Below are positions 8,515-18,847 of a stretch of 36,303 bases of DNA, one piece after another (positions within the stretch are counted from its first letter, which is position 1; every line of letters starts with the position of its first letter). The stretch is taken from assembly GCA_016931615.1 (NCBI GenBank), contig JAFGEL010000036.1, positions 1-36,303 on the forward strand, read 5' to 3'. Source of the DNA: Desulfuromonadales bacterium (GTDB lineage: Bacteria > Desulfobacterota > Desulfuromonadia > Desulfuromonadales > Geopsychrobacteraceae). The position numbers and the translations under genes were made by a program. The notes below the pieces were generated by a model that was given only the letters and a program-made list of their open reading frames with translations, had not been told where the DNA came from and did no database searches.

Positions 8515-8543
8515 TTGTATTTTCGCCGGTTATCTTTTACAAC
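8515..8543 (+). promoter_or_regulatory. Candidate promoter for the ttcA-like gene
   Basis: TTGTAT (8515-8520), a 17-base spacer and TACAAC (8538-8543) lie about 33 bases before the start codon. Each box matches four of six consensus bases, so this is only a candidate. Confidence 0.35.
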
Positions 8544-8576
8544 CTTGGCGTATTTCCGTAGACAGGAGCAGAGACT

Positions 8577-9347
8577 TTGACCGGCACCCAGAAAATTTTC
8601 AAAAGAATTCAAAAAGACGTCGGCCGAGCCATTGCCGATTTCGGCCTCATTGAGGAAGGCGATCGTATTGCGGTCGGCATCTCCGGGGGTAAGGATTCCT
8701 ACACCTTGCTGCAGATCCTTGAAGCCCTACGTAAAAAAGCCCCTGTTCGCTTTGAACTGATTGCGATCAATGTTGACCCCGGATTTTCCGGTTATCGAAA
8801 AGATTTAATCGCGGCATATCTTCACCGCCAAGGTTTCCGTTATCACATGGAAACGACCCGGAGTGATGAAATCATAGAAGAAAATCTGCGCCCGGGGACA
8901 TCTTATTGCGCTTTCTGCTCTCGCCTGAGGCGTGGTTTTCTCTACACCCTAGCCGAACGCCTGGAGTGCAATAAAATAGCTCTGGGGCACCATCTCGACG
9001 ATTTCATCGAAACCCTTCTCCTCAACCAGTTTTTCTCCGGCAAGCTGGCTGCCATGAGCGCAAAAATGCTGGCGGACAACGGGAAACACACGGTTATCCG
9101 GCCATTGGTCTATGTCAAAGAAGCCGACATCGTCACATTGAGCCAGGCGATGAACTTTCCGATTGTCCATTGCGCCTGTCCGGTCGCCGGAAAAACTGAC
9201 CGGAATCGTCAGCGCATGAAGCAGCTTATCGCGTCACTTGAAGTCGATATTCCAAACATTCGTCACAGCATGATCAACGCTTTGAAGAATGTTCAACCCC
9301 GCTACCTTCTCACCGGGCAAACAGAACACCCGGTTCAAGAAAAATAA
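8577..9347 (+). CDS. ttcA: tRNA 2-thiocytidine(32) synthetase TtcA-type, PP-loop ATPase
   Basis: Adenylates and thiolates a tRNA base, most likely cytidine 32, using an iron-sulfur cluster. It is 256 residues. The PP-loop SGGKDS is at about 36-41. The CxxC pair Cys111-Cys114 (SYCAFCSRLRRG) and a later cysteine (Cys199 or Cys201 in VHCACPVAGKTDRNR) match the three cluster ligands of TtcA. GHHLDDFIETLLLN is the conserved central motif. The start is TTG at 8577, with AGGAG eight bases before it; no good ATG lies nearby. The protein is shorter than E. coli TtcA (about 310 residues) but within the range of delta-proteobacterial members. It is a single gene, divergent from the transglycosylase and facing a minus-strand terminator. 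Confidence 0.88.
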   Translation: MTGTQKIFKRIQKDVGRAIADFGLIEEGDRIAVGISGGKDSYTLLQILEALRKKAPVRFELIAINVDPGFSGYRKDLIAAYLHRQGFRYHMETTRSDEIIEENLRPGTSYCAFCSRLRRGFLYTLAERLECNKIALGHHLDDFIETLLLNQFFSGKLAAMSAKMLADNGKHTVIRPLVYVKEADIVTLSQAMNFPIVHCACPVAGKTDRNRQRMKQLIASLEVDIPNIRHSMINALKNVQPRYLLTGQTEHPVQEK

Positions 9348-9406
9348 CCGAGCGGAAGACAGGTTATTAACTTTTGACCAGAAACCTGAAACAGAAATGC
9401 CCGGCG

Positions 9407-9442
9407 GAAAAGAAATCCGGTGCAAATGCTTTTGCACCGGAT
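9407..9442 (-). terminator. Rho-independent terminator of the 12-gene minus-strand run
   Basis: A perfect 12-bp stem, ATCCGGTGCAAA (9415-9426) with TTTGCACCGGAT (9431-9442), has a four-base loop. On the minus strand it is followed by a T-rich tail (TTTCTTTTCC with the last stem base). The plus-strand side lacks a T run, so it serves the leftward transcript ending at the regulator gene, about 120 bases after that stop. Confidence 0.8.
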
Positions 9443-9561
9443 CACGATGGCCGTTAGAGATGCTGAACTGTGGTTTCAACCTGTCGCCGGAACGGACCGC
9501 CAAATACGCCGAGCCATCCACACAAGGGATTTGAGTCCCTGTACGGATTTAAGCGTCGAGA

Positions 9562-11466
9562 CTAGTCGTCTTTTTTGATGAATTTCTTGAATAATCCCTT
9601 GGATTGCGGGGTCTGTTCACGGCGCAGATTGATCAAACGCAGTTCGCGCAAAGCCTCAGTACACTCAGGATTCGCCTGGACCGCCATTTCAAATGATTTC
9701 TCCGCCTGGCGTTCCTTTCCCTGAACCTGGTAAACATGACCGAGGTAGAGGTGAGTCAAATCAAAGCTGGGATTAAGCTCTCTGGACGCCAACAGAACTT
9801 CCATGGCCCGGTGCTGAATATCCTGCTCTTCGGGGCCCGATTTGAACAGCGCCCAGGCAAAATAGGTCATATACTCCGGTTCCTCGGGGCTTAGCTCTAT
9901 CGCCCGCTGCAAGGATTTAGCCGCATCCCTGAAGCGCCGCACTTTCAGCAGCGCGCGCCCTTCCTGATAAGCGGTCTCGGCCTCAATCACCTGATTGATA
10001 TCGATCGACTTTTTTGGGCCGTTGACCAGTTCGTTGAGGTAGTCGGAACGGGCATCAGCATCACTGAGGACGGTGTAGGCCTGGGTAATATACTGAAACA
10101 TTTCATTGATCTTGGTACTCATTTCAGCGGACAGGCCACTGCCGAGAAAACGGTCCGGGTGATATTCTTTTGCCAGACGATAGTACGCCTTACGGGCCTC
10201 CGAAGAGCCACTCTGACGATTGATGCCGAGAGCCTCAAAATAATCGGAATCCATGATCCGCCGATAGTCGTCGAGAATCTTGCGCCTGAGCTTGGCATCA
10301 ATGATTTCCGTCGTATCGACGCCGGGGATATCCTCAACAGCAATCTGTTCAGGTGTCGCCTGATGCTCAAGCATTTCTGAAATCATCAGCGCCGTCAGAA
10401 CCTTCTGAACTTCACGTCGGGCCAGGGGGTGCTGCTCCAGGATCTGCTTCAGGGTTTTAATTCCCAGGCAGCTTTTAAAAATCGCTTCCCCGCGCTTACT
10501 CAATTGGACATCCTGAAAGCGGTAGTGAGGATTAGTGGCCTGCTTCAGATAGTCTTCGGTGAAGGGATAGAGATAATCATCCAGCCGCTTTGCCGTCCAG
10601 TAGCGTTCAATCCCCTGCAAAATGAGCGAAGCAGGGGTCAATTTAATACGGGTCACATTCTTCTTGAAATCTTTTCCCGGAACAAACTGGTAGGTGCCTT
10701 TTTGCCAGGCAAAAGTCGACAAGAGCTTTTCCGTAACCTGGCGGGTCAGGGCCGCATGGAGTTCCTGGGGGGTCAGCAAACCCATTTCAATCAGCACCGT
10801 CCCCTGAAGCCGTCCGGTCTCCCTGCTCCGCTCGACCGACTGATCACAATCAACCTGAGTGATCACACCTTCCTGAACCAGCATCCGCCCGAGACACTCA
10901 TTCAGGACATTCGAGCGGGTGAAGATCGGATAGCCCTCTTTAAAGTAAACGATTTTTTTTGCTGCACCATGATGCAGATGCAATAGGCCTGTCGCCTTTT
11001 TGACATAAAGTTTATGGAGCTGGACCGGAATCGTATAGTCGGAAATCTGCTGAACCGCCGAGATATCTTCATCCTGGTCCTGACTCTTCGGGGTGAAAAC
11101 GCGCTCCAGGAGTTTCTGTAAATCAATCCCGGTGAAAGGTTTAAGCAAGAAATCGTCAACCCCGTAGTCTTTTTTAGCCTCGGCAATCTGTTCAGGGCTG
11201 TGAAAGGTCGCCGTAACCATAACCACGGGCAAGTCTCTGGTTTTATCATGCTTGCGCAGTGCCCGGCAGATATTGGGTCCGGAAATTTCCGGCATATTGA
11301 TGTCGATGATCGCCAGATGGAAGTCTTCAGACAACAGTTTCCTCAAACCGACAGCGCCACGATAGGCCGTCTCAACATGAAACCCGGCAGCAGACAGGGC
11401 CTGCTGCAGAAAGTCTCTCAGGTCTTTGTCATCATCAATAATAAGAATGTTTTTATTTTTATACAT
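9562..11466 (-). CDS. Response regulator fusion: REC - PATAN (DUF4388) - DnaJ J domain - TPR
   Basis: A 634-residue cytoplasmic signalling protein with no DNA-binding domain. REC domain (about 5-122): acidic pair near 11-12, phospho-acceptor Asp55 in AIIDINMP, conserved Lys109 in LLKPF. PATAN/DUF4388-type region (about 145-300): LLHLHHGAAKKIVYFKEGYPIF and LGRMLVQEGVIT, as in delta-proteobacterial gliding, chemosensory and polarity regulators. J domain (about 407-478) with the HPD tripeptide at 436-438 (EYHPDRF), so it could stimulate an Hsp70. At least three TPR-like repeats follow (about 495-615), then a lysine-rich tail. ATG at 11466 is preferred; an adjacent TTG at 11469 sits better with the GGAGG upstream. 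It is last in the long minus-strand run, 22 bases after glnE, and is followed by a strong terminator. The kinase partner is unknown. Confidence 0.88.
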   Translation of the reverse strand: MYKNKNILIIDDDKDLRDFLQQALSAAGFHVETAYRGAVGLRKLLSEDFHLAIIDINMPEISGPNICRALRKHDKTRDLPVVMVTATFHSPEQIAEAKKDYGVDDFLLKPFTGIDLQKLLERVFTPKSQDQDEDISAVQQISDYTIPVQLHKLYVKKATGLLHLHHGAAKKIVYFKEGYPIFTRSNVLNECLGRMLVQEGVITQVDCDQSVERSRETGRLQGTVLIEMGLLTPQELHAALTRQVTEKLLSTFAWQKGTYQFVPGKDFKKNVTRIKLTPASLILQGIERYWTAKRLDDYLYPFTEDYLKQATNPHYRFQDVQLSKRGEAIFKSCLGIKTLKQILEQHPLARREVQKVLTALMISEMLEHQATPEQIAVEDIPGVDTTEIIDAKLRRKILDDYRRIMDSDYFEALGINRQSGSSEARKAYYRLAKEYHPDRFLGSGLSAEMSTKINEMFQYITQAYTVLSDADARSDYLNELVNGPKKSIDINQVIEAETAYQEGRALLKVRRFRDAAKSLQRAIELSPEEPEYMTYFAWALFKSGPEEQDIQHRAMEVLLASRELNPSFDLTHLYLGHVYQVQGKERQAEKSFEMAVQANPECTEALRELRLINLRREQTPQSKGLFKKFIKKDD

Positions 11467-11488
11467 CAAACGACATGTCCCTCCACAA

Positions 11489-14400
11489 CTACGCCACCAC
11501 CTCGGGATTCAGATATTTCTCCAACAACGCTCTTATTTCCTCAGTGATCTGGTGATATTGCTCAAGAAACTCATGTTCCGGTTTAAGACCGCTGCCGCCA
11601 TATCCCAGACTCCGGGCAATCCGGCGGAAACCTTTATTAAACGAAGAAAATTCATTGATCGACTGATCATGCAGCAAGCGCAATTTATTTTCCAGGCGTC
11701 GTAAATACTTATACCCGCTGATCAACAGCTCGCCATCTTCTCGCGGAAGAATTTGGTACTCGATCATTGATTCTAACAGATTGATTGTGTTTTGTATTCT
11801 TAAAGCCTTGATTTTGCCGGCATGCAGCAACTGCAGATACTGGGTGATAAACTCGACATCAACCATTCCCCCACGCCCCGTTTTGATATTGACCAGGGTT
11901 CCGTTTTCACGGGCTATTTCATTCTCCATACGCCCCCGCAGACGATATATTTCTTCTTTCAGGTTCTCCGGCAGCGGCCGTTCAAAGGTCAATGTGGCGA
12001 TCGTCTCCTGAACGCGGCTGAGGAATTCCGGCGGCCCGCAGACCGCTCGCGCCTTGGTCATGGCCTGGCGTTCCCAGGGCTGCGCTGTTTCCTGATGATA
12101 GCGCGTGAACGCCTCAAGACTGGTGACCAGGGGACCCTGGTTTCCCGATGGGCGTAAGCGGGTATCGATCTGGTAGACGGCACCTTCGCGGGTCGCCAGA
12201 GTCAGAACGGTAATAATCCTCTGGGCCAGCTTGGCAAAATATTCATGGTTGCTGATCTGGCGAAAGCGTTGCGGATCCGTACCAGCGACAGCCTCCGTCT
12301 GCCCCTCGCAGGCATAGATAAAAATGATATCCAGATCCGAATGATAGTTGAGCTCCAGACCACCCAACTTGCCCATTGCGATAATCGCAAAAGCTGTTTC
12401 CGCAGGCTCATCGTCCGTAGCAGAGAAAGGCGCACCAAAGCGGGTTACCAGCTCCTGGCGAGCCATACGGCAAGCTTCTTCAAGACAGACTTCAGCGAGC
12501 CATGACAGCTGCTGGGCACCAATCCCCTGGCGCATCTGACCATGGAGATCATTCAGGGCGATCCGCAGAAATTCCTCGTTGCGGAAACGTCTTAAACTGT
12601 CCAGTTTCAGTTCGTAATCCTCAGCCAGCGCCATCTGCTCGGCCAACTCGCCACCCAACTGCCGACGATCTTTAATTTCGACCGCATGCGAGCGTGAAAC
12701 CATCGTGTCCAGCAATTCCGGTCGCTGGATGAAGATGCGCGAAAGAAACTGGCTTGAACCAAACAGGGCAATCAACAATTTAACCGTCGCGGGGTTTTCC
12801 ACCAGGAGGGAAAAATACGATGTCCGCGCCCGGATGCCCCGCAGAAAAGCCTCGAGGTTGCCAAGGGCCTGATCCGGGTTGGGTGAATCGAGCAGTTCAG
12901 TCATAAGCTGGGGCATCAACCGGTCGAGACAACGGCGCCCCCTTCTGGTCAAACGTTTGCGCGGATCATCCCCACGCAACATCAGCAGGCTGTCATAAGC
13001 CGCATTCGGATTAGCGAAGCCCTTCTCTTCGAGAAGATCTTTGACCAGATCGGGGTCCGACTCCGGATCGAAAATAAACACCACCTCGGGACGAATCTGA
13101 TCGACCTGCTCTTCCTCAGTGTGAAAAAGATCCTTGAAAATCGCACTGACCCGTTCACGATGTGTCGCCAGTGAGGTAAGGAACGCCGCGGTTTCTGAAA
13201 ACCCACAGCGCCGTGCAAGGACATCCAGAGAGCGCTGATCCTGAGGCAGTGTGTGGGTCTGCTGTTCCTGGACGATCTGAATGCGATGCTCAACCTGGCG
13301 CAGAAAACGGTAGGCGTCACCGAGAGACTGGCGGTCTTCGGCTTCAATTAACCCCTCTTCCTCAAGGAGAGCAAGCATCCTCAATGAGTTGCGGTACTGC
13401 AGCCGGGGTTTTCTGCCCGCATTGACCAGCTGCTGGGCCTGAATAAAAAATTCTATCTCCCTGATTCCACCATGACCCAGTTTCAGGTTTCCCTCACCCT
13501 CCTGCGCGCGGCTCAGGCTGGCGTTAATTTTCTGCTTCATGATCTTGATATCTTCAATCATGCCGAAATCAAGATAACGCCTGTAAACAAAGGGTTTTAA
13601 ACGTTGCAACAGGGTTTTTCCCAGGGCGATTGAGCCCGCGACGGGACGCGCCTTGATCAAGGCCGCCCGTTCCCAGCTTTGCCCCCAGGATTCATAGTAG
13701 ATTTCAGCACCATCCAGCGACACCGCCAGGTCACCATTATTCCCGTCCGGGCGCAGCCGGGTATCGACGCGAAAAACAAACCCGTCCTCTGTCACCTGGT
13801 GTAGCGCCCGGGTCAGCTTCTCCGCCAGCTTGACAAAGTAGCGGTGCAGGCTGAGCTTCTCCTGACGGCGCCCCCCGGTGGTTTCACCGCGACTCGAGGA
13901 ATAGCAGTAAATAAGATCGATATCCGATGAAAAATTCAACTCATTACCGCCGAATTTACCCATTCCGAGAACCGTCATCTCAGCTAGCTGCGGATCTCCC
14001 GACGGCCTATCCTCAAGGGGCTGACCATAATCCTGCTGAAGGAGAAAGCTGCAAACCTCGTACGCTCTCTGAAGACTTGCCGCCGCCAGACCGGAGAGTT
14101 CCTCCATAACCTCTTCCAGTGTTGCCAACCCACAGAGGTCTCGGCTACCGATGCGCAGGATCTGAAAGGATTTGTAGCGCCTCAACCAGTATTGCAGCTC
14201 ATCAAAAGCGCTGTCTTCTTTAATCAGGTCGCGAAGATCGCCGAGCATCTCGGCTTCGTGGCGGGAGGTGAACAGAGCATCCTGATGAAAAAGCCGCTGA
14301 AGATAATCATTGTGGCGGAAAAGAATCCCCGCCAGAAAGGGCGAACCGCCGAGAATGGTCAACAACTGCCGGCGCATTTGTGCATCTTTGAGGACAGGAG

Positions 14401-14659
14401 CAAGGACATCAACACCGGCTACATCAAAGAGCCGTTCAAGAGCATTAAGCACATAGTCCGGGTCCGCAGCGGAAAAGGCTTCCGCCGTGACCTCCACCAG
14501 CAGGGAACGGTCGCGCAATTGCTCATCAATCAACTTCAGATTGGTTCTGGCGCGTTCAGCATCCAGCAACGGCTGGTCGTCCAGCCAGGCGAGAAACCGG
14601 CTCTGATCACAGTCGAGCAATTCAAGCTGTGTACTTATCTCCTGACGGTCAGGAACCAT
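11489..14659 (-). CDS. glnE: Bifunctional glutamine synthetase adenylyltransferase/deadenylylase
   Basis: Adds and removes AMP on glutamine synthetase in response to glutamine and P-II. It is 1056 residues with the duplicated nucleotidyltransferase architecture. The N-terminal deadenylylase active site is GMGKFGGNELNFSSDIDLIY (about 232-251). The C-terminal adenylyltransferase site is AMGKLGGLELNYHSDLDIIF (about 770-790). Both carry the DxD metal ligands, so both activities look intact. The linker helices contain RxxRxxEHRIQ-like sequence (FLRQVEHRIQIVQEQQTHTLP). I chose ATG at 14659, ten bases after the mtnA stop. A longer reading from 14728 would overlap mtnA by 59 bases and adds 23 residues with no recognisable homology. 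Partners in the window are the P-II gene; glnA and glnD are not present. Confidence 0.93.
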   Translation of the reverse strand: MVPDRQEISTQLELLDCDQSRFLAWLDDQPLLDAERARTNLKLIDEQLRDRSLLVEVTAEAFSAADPDYVLNALERLFDVAGVDVLAPVLKDAQMRRQLLTILGGSPFLAGILFRHNDYLQRLFHQDALFTSRHEAEMLGDLRDLIKEDSAFDELQYWLRRYKSFQILRIGSRDLCGLATLEEVMEELSGLAAASLQRAYEVCSFLLQQDYGQPLEDRPSGDPQLAEMTVLGMGKFGGNELNFSSDIDLIYCYSSSRGETTGGRRQEKLSLHRYFVKLAEKLTRALHQVTEDGFVFRVDTRLRPDGNNGDLAVSLDGAEIYYESWGQSWERAALIKARPVAGSIALGKTLLQRLKPFVYRRYLDFGMIEDIKIMKQKINASLSRAQEGEGNLKLGHGGIREIEFFIQAQQLVNAGRKPRLQYRNSLRMLALLEEEGLIEAEDRQSLGDAYRFLRQVEHRIQIVQEQQTHTLPQDQRSLDVLARRCGFSETAAFLTSLATHRERVSAIFKDLFHTEEEQVDQIRPEVVFIFDPESDPDLVKDLLEEKGFANPNAAYDSLLMLRGDDPRKRLTRRGRRCLDRLMPQLMTELLDSPNPDQALGNLEAFLRGIRARTSYFSLLVENPATVKLLIALFGSSQFLSRIFIQRPELLDTMVSRSHAVEIKDRRQLGGELAEQMALAEDYELKLDSLRRFRNEEFLRIALNDLHGQMRQGIGAQQLSWLAEVCLEEACRMARQELVTRFGAPFSATDDEPAETAFAIIAMGKLGGLELNYHSDLDIIFIYACEGQTEAVAGTDPQRFRQISNHEYFAKLAQRIITVLTLATREGAVYQIDTRLRPSGNQGPLVTSLEAFTRYHQETAQPWERQAMTKARAVCGPPEFLSRVQETIATLTFERPLPENLKEEIYRLRGRMENEIARENGTLVNIKTGRGGMVDVEFITQYLQLLHAGKIKALRIQNTINLLESMIEYQILPREDGELLISGYKYLRRLENKLRLLHDQSINEFSSFNKGFRRIARSLGYGGSGLKPEHEFLEQYHQITEEIRALLEKYLNPEVVA

Positions 14660-14669
14660 GCAACCCCAC

Positions 14670-15737
14670 TTAAGACTGATGAACGAGTTGAGGTAATCTG
14701 GTCGAAAAATCTCCCTCAGCCACACCATATTCAGTAATGATGGCAGAAATCAGATCGTGCGGAGTAATATCAAAGGCCGGGTTTCTGACCTGAATCCCTT
14801 CCGGGGCCAGTTGTACATCCTTGATGTGAGTCAGTTCGCGGGCATCGCGCTCCTCGATCGGAATCAGCGAGCCATCAGCCAGGCTGAGATCAATAGTTGA
14901 CACCGGGGCGGCGACGTAGAAGGGGATCTTGTGCACCTTGGCCAGAACAGCAACCGTGTAAGTGCCGATTTTATTGGCAACATCGCCGTTGGCAGCGATC
15001 CGGTCAGCACCGACAATGACACAGTCAATCTCACCTCTGCTCATCAGAAACCCCGCCATATTGTCGCAGATCAGAGTCACGGGAATATTTTCCTTCTGCA
15101 GCTCCCAGGCCGTCAGCCGGGCACCCTGAAGAAACGGCCGGGTTTCATCGGCAATAACCGCAACCTTTTTACCGGCGGCCACGGCAGCACGGATCACCCC
15201 CAGGGCGGTGCCGTAAGCGGCTGTCGCCATGGCACCGGCATTACAGTGGGTCAAGACGCGAGCCCCGTCAGGGATCAGTGGTTCGCCGTGACGGCCCATG
15301 GTCTGATTGATCATTTCATCTTCCTGGGTAATCGCCAGAGCCTCGTACTCAAGTCCGATTTTCAGCTCCAGAACAGAACGGTCAAGATTGGCATGAGCAA
15401 AGCGTTTCATCCGCTCCAAGGCCCAGAACAGGTTGACCGCTGTCGGTCGCGTTGCGGCGAGAACCTCGCAGATCTTCTCAAGCTGCGTATAAAATTCCTG
15501 GCTCGATTGCGTTTCCAGATCACGCACTCCGAACCATACCCCGATCGCCGCGGCAACCCCGATGGCCGGAGCACCACGAACAACCATGGTGCGGATCGCA
15601 TCGGCGATTTCCTCGTAGGTTTTATAGCTGTGCCAGACCTCTTCAGTTGGCAGCAGGCGCTGATCCAGCATCTGGCACTGCCCGGCGACAAAACGGATCG
15701 GACGAATCACACGGGTATCAATAGGACAGGTCGACAT
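14670..15737 (-). CDS. mtnA: S-methyl-5-thioribose-1-phosphate isomerase
   Basis: Converts methylthioribose-1-phosphate to methylthioribulose-1-phosphate in the recycling of methylthioadenosine. It is 355 residues. The substrate motif RGAPAIG is at 54-60. The catalytic pair is Cys165 ([10 protein letters not shown]) and Asp245 ([11 protein letters not shown]), which matches true MtnA rather than the related eIF2B subunits. [17 protein letters not shown] is also conserved. ATG at 15737 has AGGAA upstream. No other methionine-salvage gene is in the window, so the fate of its product cannot be seen here. It sits between gatB and glnE in the same run. Confidence 0.95.
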   Translation of the reverse strand: MSTCPIDTRVIRPIRFVAGQCQMLDQRLLPTEEVWHSYKTYEEIADAIRTMVVRGAPAIGVAAAIGVWFGVRDLETQSSQEFYTQLEKICEVLAATRPTAVNLFWALERMKRFAHANLDRSVLELKIGLEYEALAITQEDEMINQTMGRHGEPLIPDGARVLTHCNAGAMATAAYGTALGVIRAAVAAGKKVAVIADETRPFLQGARLTAWELQKENIPVTLICDNMAGFLMSRGEIDCVIVGADRIAANGDVANKIGTYTVAVLAKVHKIPFYVAAPVSTIDLSLADGSLIPIEERDARELTHIKDVQLAPEGIQVRNPAFDITPHDLISAIITEYGVAEGDFSTRLPQLVHQS

Positions 15738-15782
15738 AGCTTATTTCCTGAATATCTTTCCTGATCGGGTTTGCATCATGAA

Positions 15783-17219
15783 CTACTCGGACAATTTTTT
15801 CTTCAGCAGCTGGTTGGCCATCCCCGGGTTGGCTTTCCCCTTGCTGGCCTGCATAACCTGGCCGACAAAAAATCCCATTAATTTCTCTTTCCCGCCACGG
15901 TATTCGGCCACCTGGTCAGGGTTCGCGGCAATAACGTCAGCAACGATCGATTCGATGGCTCCGCTGTCCGTAACCTGTTTCAGACCTTTTTCGTCAATGA
16001 TCTGATCGGCGTTTTTGCCGGTTATCCAGATCTCTTCAAAAACGGTTTTGGCAATTTTACCGGAGATGGTGTTGTCGTCGATCCGTTTCAGAATTCCAGC
16101 CAGCAGTTCGGGCGTCACCGGGCACTGATCAATCGTCAGATTTTTTTCTTTAAGCGCTCCGAGAATTTCCCCCATCACCCAGTTCGAACAGGTTTTCGGC
16201 TGTTCAAAAAGGCTCACTACGGCTTCGAAGTACTCGGCCACCGCGCGATCGGCCGACAGCACCCCGGCATCGTATTCCGGCAAGCCGAACTCCTCCTGGT
16301 AACGTTGCAGCTTGGCCGCCGGCAACTCGGGAAGGCGGCTTCTGACCTCGTCAATCCAGGTGTCCGAAACCTGCAACGGCAACAGGTCAGGATCAGGAAA
16401 ATAGCGATAATCGTGAGCTTCTTCCTTGCCGCGCATGGATCGGGTGATACCGTTGTCGGCATCATAAAGGCGCGTTTCCTGAACCACCTCGCCGCCATCT
16501 TCAATGACATCGATCTGGCGTTCCACCTCGTATTCAATCGCCTGTTTGATGAATCGGAACGAGTTCAGATTTTTCAACTCGGCTCGGGTCCCGAGAGTTT
16601 CCTGTCCCCATGGTCGGATCGATACATTGGCGTCACAGCGGAAGGAACCTTCTTCCATGTTCCCGTCACAGACCCCCAGGTACACGACGATCTGGTGGAG
16701 CTGTTTCAAGTAGGCGATCGCCTCGTCGGCGCTGCGCATATCCGGCTCGGAGACAACTTCAAGCAGAGGAGTACACGCCCGGTTGAGATCAACGGCAGAA
16801 CTGTAGCTGTCATTGTGCAACAACTTACCGGCATCCTCCTCCATGTGAATCCGGGTGATCCCTACCCGTTTCCTGCCCAGATCGCGGGTTTCAATATCGA
16901 GCCAGCCATGTTCACAGATCGGCAGTTCGAACTGTGAAATCTGGTAACCCTTGGGCAGATCCGGGTAGAAATAGTTTTTGCGCGCAAAGATCGAGCGTGG
17001 TGCGATCTGAGAGTTGGTTGCCAGGCCCGCTTTGATGGCATATTCAACAACTTGACGGTTGAGAACCGGCAAAGCTCCGGGCAGGCCGAGACATACCGGG
17101 CAGGTCTGGCTGTTCGGTAACTGACCGAAAGCCGTTGAACAACCGCAGAATATTTTGCTTCTGGTCGTCAGCTGAACATGGACTTCAAGGCCGATGACAA
17201 CTTCATATCTGGAATTCAT
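15783..17219 (-). CDS. gatB: Aspartyl/glutamyl-tRNA amidotransferase subunit B
   Basis: The tRNA-binding kinase subunit of GatCAB, which converts misacylated Glu-tRNA(Gln) and Asp-tRNA(Asn) to the correct amide forms. It is 478 residues, the normal length. The N-terminus [10 protein letters not shown] and the zinc cysteines Cys25, Cys27, Cys40 and Cys43 are conserved. [20 protein letters not shown] and [11 protein letters not shown] are diagnostic. A YqeY-like helical tail ends [23 protein letters not shown] at 17219 follows GAGGAAAG. All three subunits lie together in the order C, A, B, which suggests the organism uses the indirect route for at least one of Gln-tRNA or Asn-tRNA. Confidence 0.97.
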   Translation of the reverse strand: MNSRYEVVIGLEVHVQLTTRSKIFCGCSTAFGQLPNSQTCPVCLGLPGALPVLNRQVVEYAIKAGLATNSQIAPRSIFARKNYFYPDLPKGYQISQFELPICEHGWLDIETRDLGRKRVGITRIHMEEDAGKLLHNDSYSSAVDLNRACTPLLEVVSEPDMRSADEAIAYLKQLHQIVVYLGVCDGNMEEGSFRCDANVSIRPWGQETLGTRAELKNLNSFRFIKQAIEYEVERQIDVIEDGGEVVQETRLYDADNGITRSMRGKEEAHDYRYFPDPDLLPLQVSDTWIDEVRSRLPELPAAKLQRYQEEFGLPEYDAGVLSADRAVAEYFEAVVSLFEQPKTCSNWVMGEILGALKEKNLTIDQCPVTPELLAGILKRIDDNTISGKIAKTVFEEIWITGKNADQIIDEKGLKQVTDSGAIESIVADVIAANPDQVAEYRGGKEKLMGFFVGQVMQASKGKANPGMANQLLKKKLSE

Positions 17220-17281
17220 GGTTATCTTTCCTCATCGGGAGAGCATGATGATTGATCAGTGAACTTCATCCTGCCGGCGAC

Positions 17282-18742
17282 TCAGCGTAGCGGAGGCGTT
17301 CTTTCCTTCCAGTCACTGGCCTGCTCATAAGCATAGGCGGCCTGCAGAATATCGGCCTCGGCAAACGGTCGCCCGATCAACTGAACGCCGATGGGCAGAC
17401 CCTCCCGACTGAGACCACAGGGAAGGCTCATCGCGCAGGTTCCGGCCAGATTCACGGGAATAGTAAAAATATCGGAGAGATACATATGCAGCGGATCATT
17501 CATCAGCGCTCCGATTTTAAACGCCGGGGTTGGAGCCACCGGTGTCAACAACAGGTCAACCCGATCAAAGGCGTTGAGAAAATCCTGCCGAATCAGCGTC
17601 CGGACTTTCTGTGCTTTCAGATAATAGGCATCATAATATCCGGATGAAAGAGCATAAGTCCCGAGCATGATCCGGCGCTTGACCTCATCACCGAACCCCT
17701 TGGAACGGGTCTGCTGGTACATCCCGATAAGGCCACTGCCATCATCCTCGCGGACCCCGAAGCGTACACCATCATAGCGGGCCAGGTTGCTTGACGCTTC
17801 GGCCGTGGCAATCAGGTAGTAGCTGGCCACCGCATAATCGGTATGCGGCAGAGACACCTCAACGATCTCAGCACCCATTCGGCGGTACGTCTCCACGGTC
17901 GCTTCAACCGCCAGTTTTACCTCAGGATCAAGGCCTGCAACAAAATACTCTTTCGGCAGACCGATTTTTTTTCCACCCACCCCCGCATTCAGGTTGTCCA
18001 TATAATCGGGCACCGGACAGTCGACTGAAGTCGAATCAGCCGGATCATACCCGGCGATCGCTGAGAGCATCAGGGCGCAATCCTCAACGGACCGGGTCAC
18101 TGGTCCGACTTGGTCGAGGGATGACGCGTAAGCAATCACACCATAGCGGGAAACGCGCCCGTAGGTAGGCTTTAAACCGACAACCCCGCAGTGGGAGGCA
18201 GGTTGCCGGATTGATCCACCCGTATCGGTCCCCAGCGCGGCGACCACCTGTCCAGCCGCCACCGCGGCAGCGCTCCCTCCAGATGATCCCCCGGGAACCC
18301 GGCTCAAGTCCCAGGGATTATGCACGGCACCCGCAGCACTGTTTTCATTTGAACTGCCCATGGCGAACTCATCCATGTTCAATTTACCCACCAGGATAGC
18401 ACCCTCGTCCTGCAACCGGGTTACAGCCGTCGCGTCATAGGGTGAAACATAATTCGCCAGAATTTTTGACCCGCAGGTGGTCCGCACATCCCGCGTATTA
18501 AAAATATCCTTAACGGCGACAGGGATGCCGGTCAACAGCCCCCCCTGTCCATTGGCCAACTGCTGATCAGCAACTGCTGCAGCCGTCATGGCCTGCTCTT
18601 CACACAGGGTGATGAAGGCATTAAGTTGAGCATCTGTCGCCTTGATCCGCTCCAGGCAGGAGCGGGTCAAAGCGATCGCGGTGATTTCACCTTTGAGAAG
18701 CTGCCTGCGCAGCTGCGAAATTGATATATTGCTGAAACTCAT
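17282..18742 (-). CDS. gatA: Aspartyl/glutamyl-tRNA amidotransferase subunit A
   Basis: The glutaminase subunit of GatCAB, an amidase-signature enzyme of 486 residues that releases ammonia from glutamine for GatB. The catalytic Ser-cisSer-Lys triad is present: Lys78 (VAVKDIF), Ser153 ([10 protein letters not shown]) and Ser177 ([12 protein letters not shown]). I chose ATG at 18742, with AGGAG six bases upstream, giving the standard N-terminus; an ATG 26 codons upstream is not needed. A small hairpin (AGCGTC-4-GACGCT, 18755-18770) lies just upstream of the ribosome site in the 105-base gap after gatC, the longest gap of the run. It may tune translation, but that is speculative. Confidence 0.97.
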   Translation of the reverse strand: MSFSNISISQLRRQLLKGEITAIALTRSCLERIKATDAQLNAFITLCEEQAMTAAAVADQQLANGQGGLLTGIPVAVKDIFNTRDVRTTCGSKILANYVSPYDATAVTRLQDEGAILVGKLNMDEFAMGSSNENSAAGAVHNPWDLSRVPGGSSGGSAAAVAAGQVVAALGTDTGGSIRQPASHCGVVGLKPTYGRVSRYGVIAYASSLDQVGPVTRSVEDCALMLSAIAGYDPADSTSVDCPVPDYMDNLNAGVGGKKIGLPKEYFVAGLDPEVKLAVEATVETYRRMGAEIVEVSLPHTDYAVASYYLIATAEASSNLARYDGVRFGVREDDGSGLIGMYQQTRSKGFGDEVKRRIMLGTYALSSGYYDAYYLKAQKVRTLIRQDFLNAFDRVDLLLTPVAPTPAFKIGALMNDPLHMYLSDIFTIPVNLAGTCAMSLPCGLSREGLPIGVQLIGRPFAEADILQAAYAYEQASDWKERTPPLR

Positions 18743-18847
18743 GAGATCTCCTGGAGCGTCAGGCGACGCTTCATCAATCATTTTCATTGCTTTTAAAAAC
18801 TTATCGACTGTTATCCGCAATCGACAAGGAATGAAATCACCACCAGG

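Noticed and set aside
9500..9545. Hairpin AGGGA-TTTGAG-TCCCT resembling the anticodon arm of a leucine tRNA
   Set aside because: No D-arm, T-arm, acceptor stem or CCA-ready end can be folded around it, and the loop is six rather than seven bases.
14660..14728. 23-residue N-terminal extension of glnE
   Set aside because: It overlaps the end of mtnA by 59 bases and does not resemble GlnE; the ATG at 14659 fits the operon spacing better.
14931..15764. 277-codon open frame antisense to mtnA
   Set aside because: Entirely opposite mtnA apart from a few bases, no family resemblance, no ribosome site of note.
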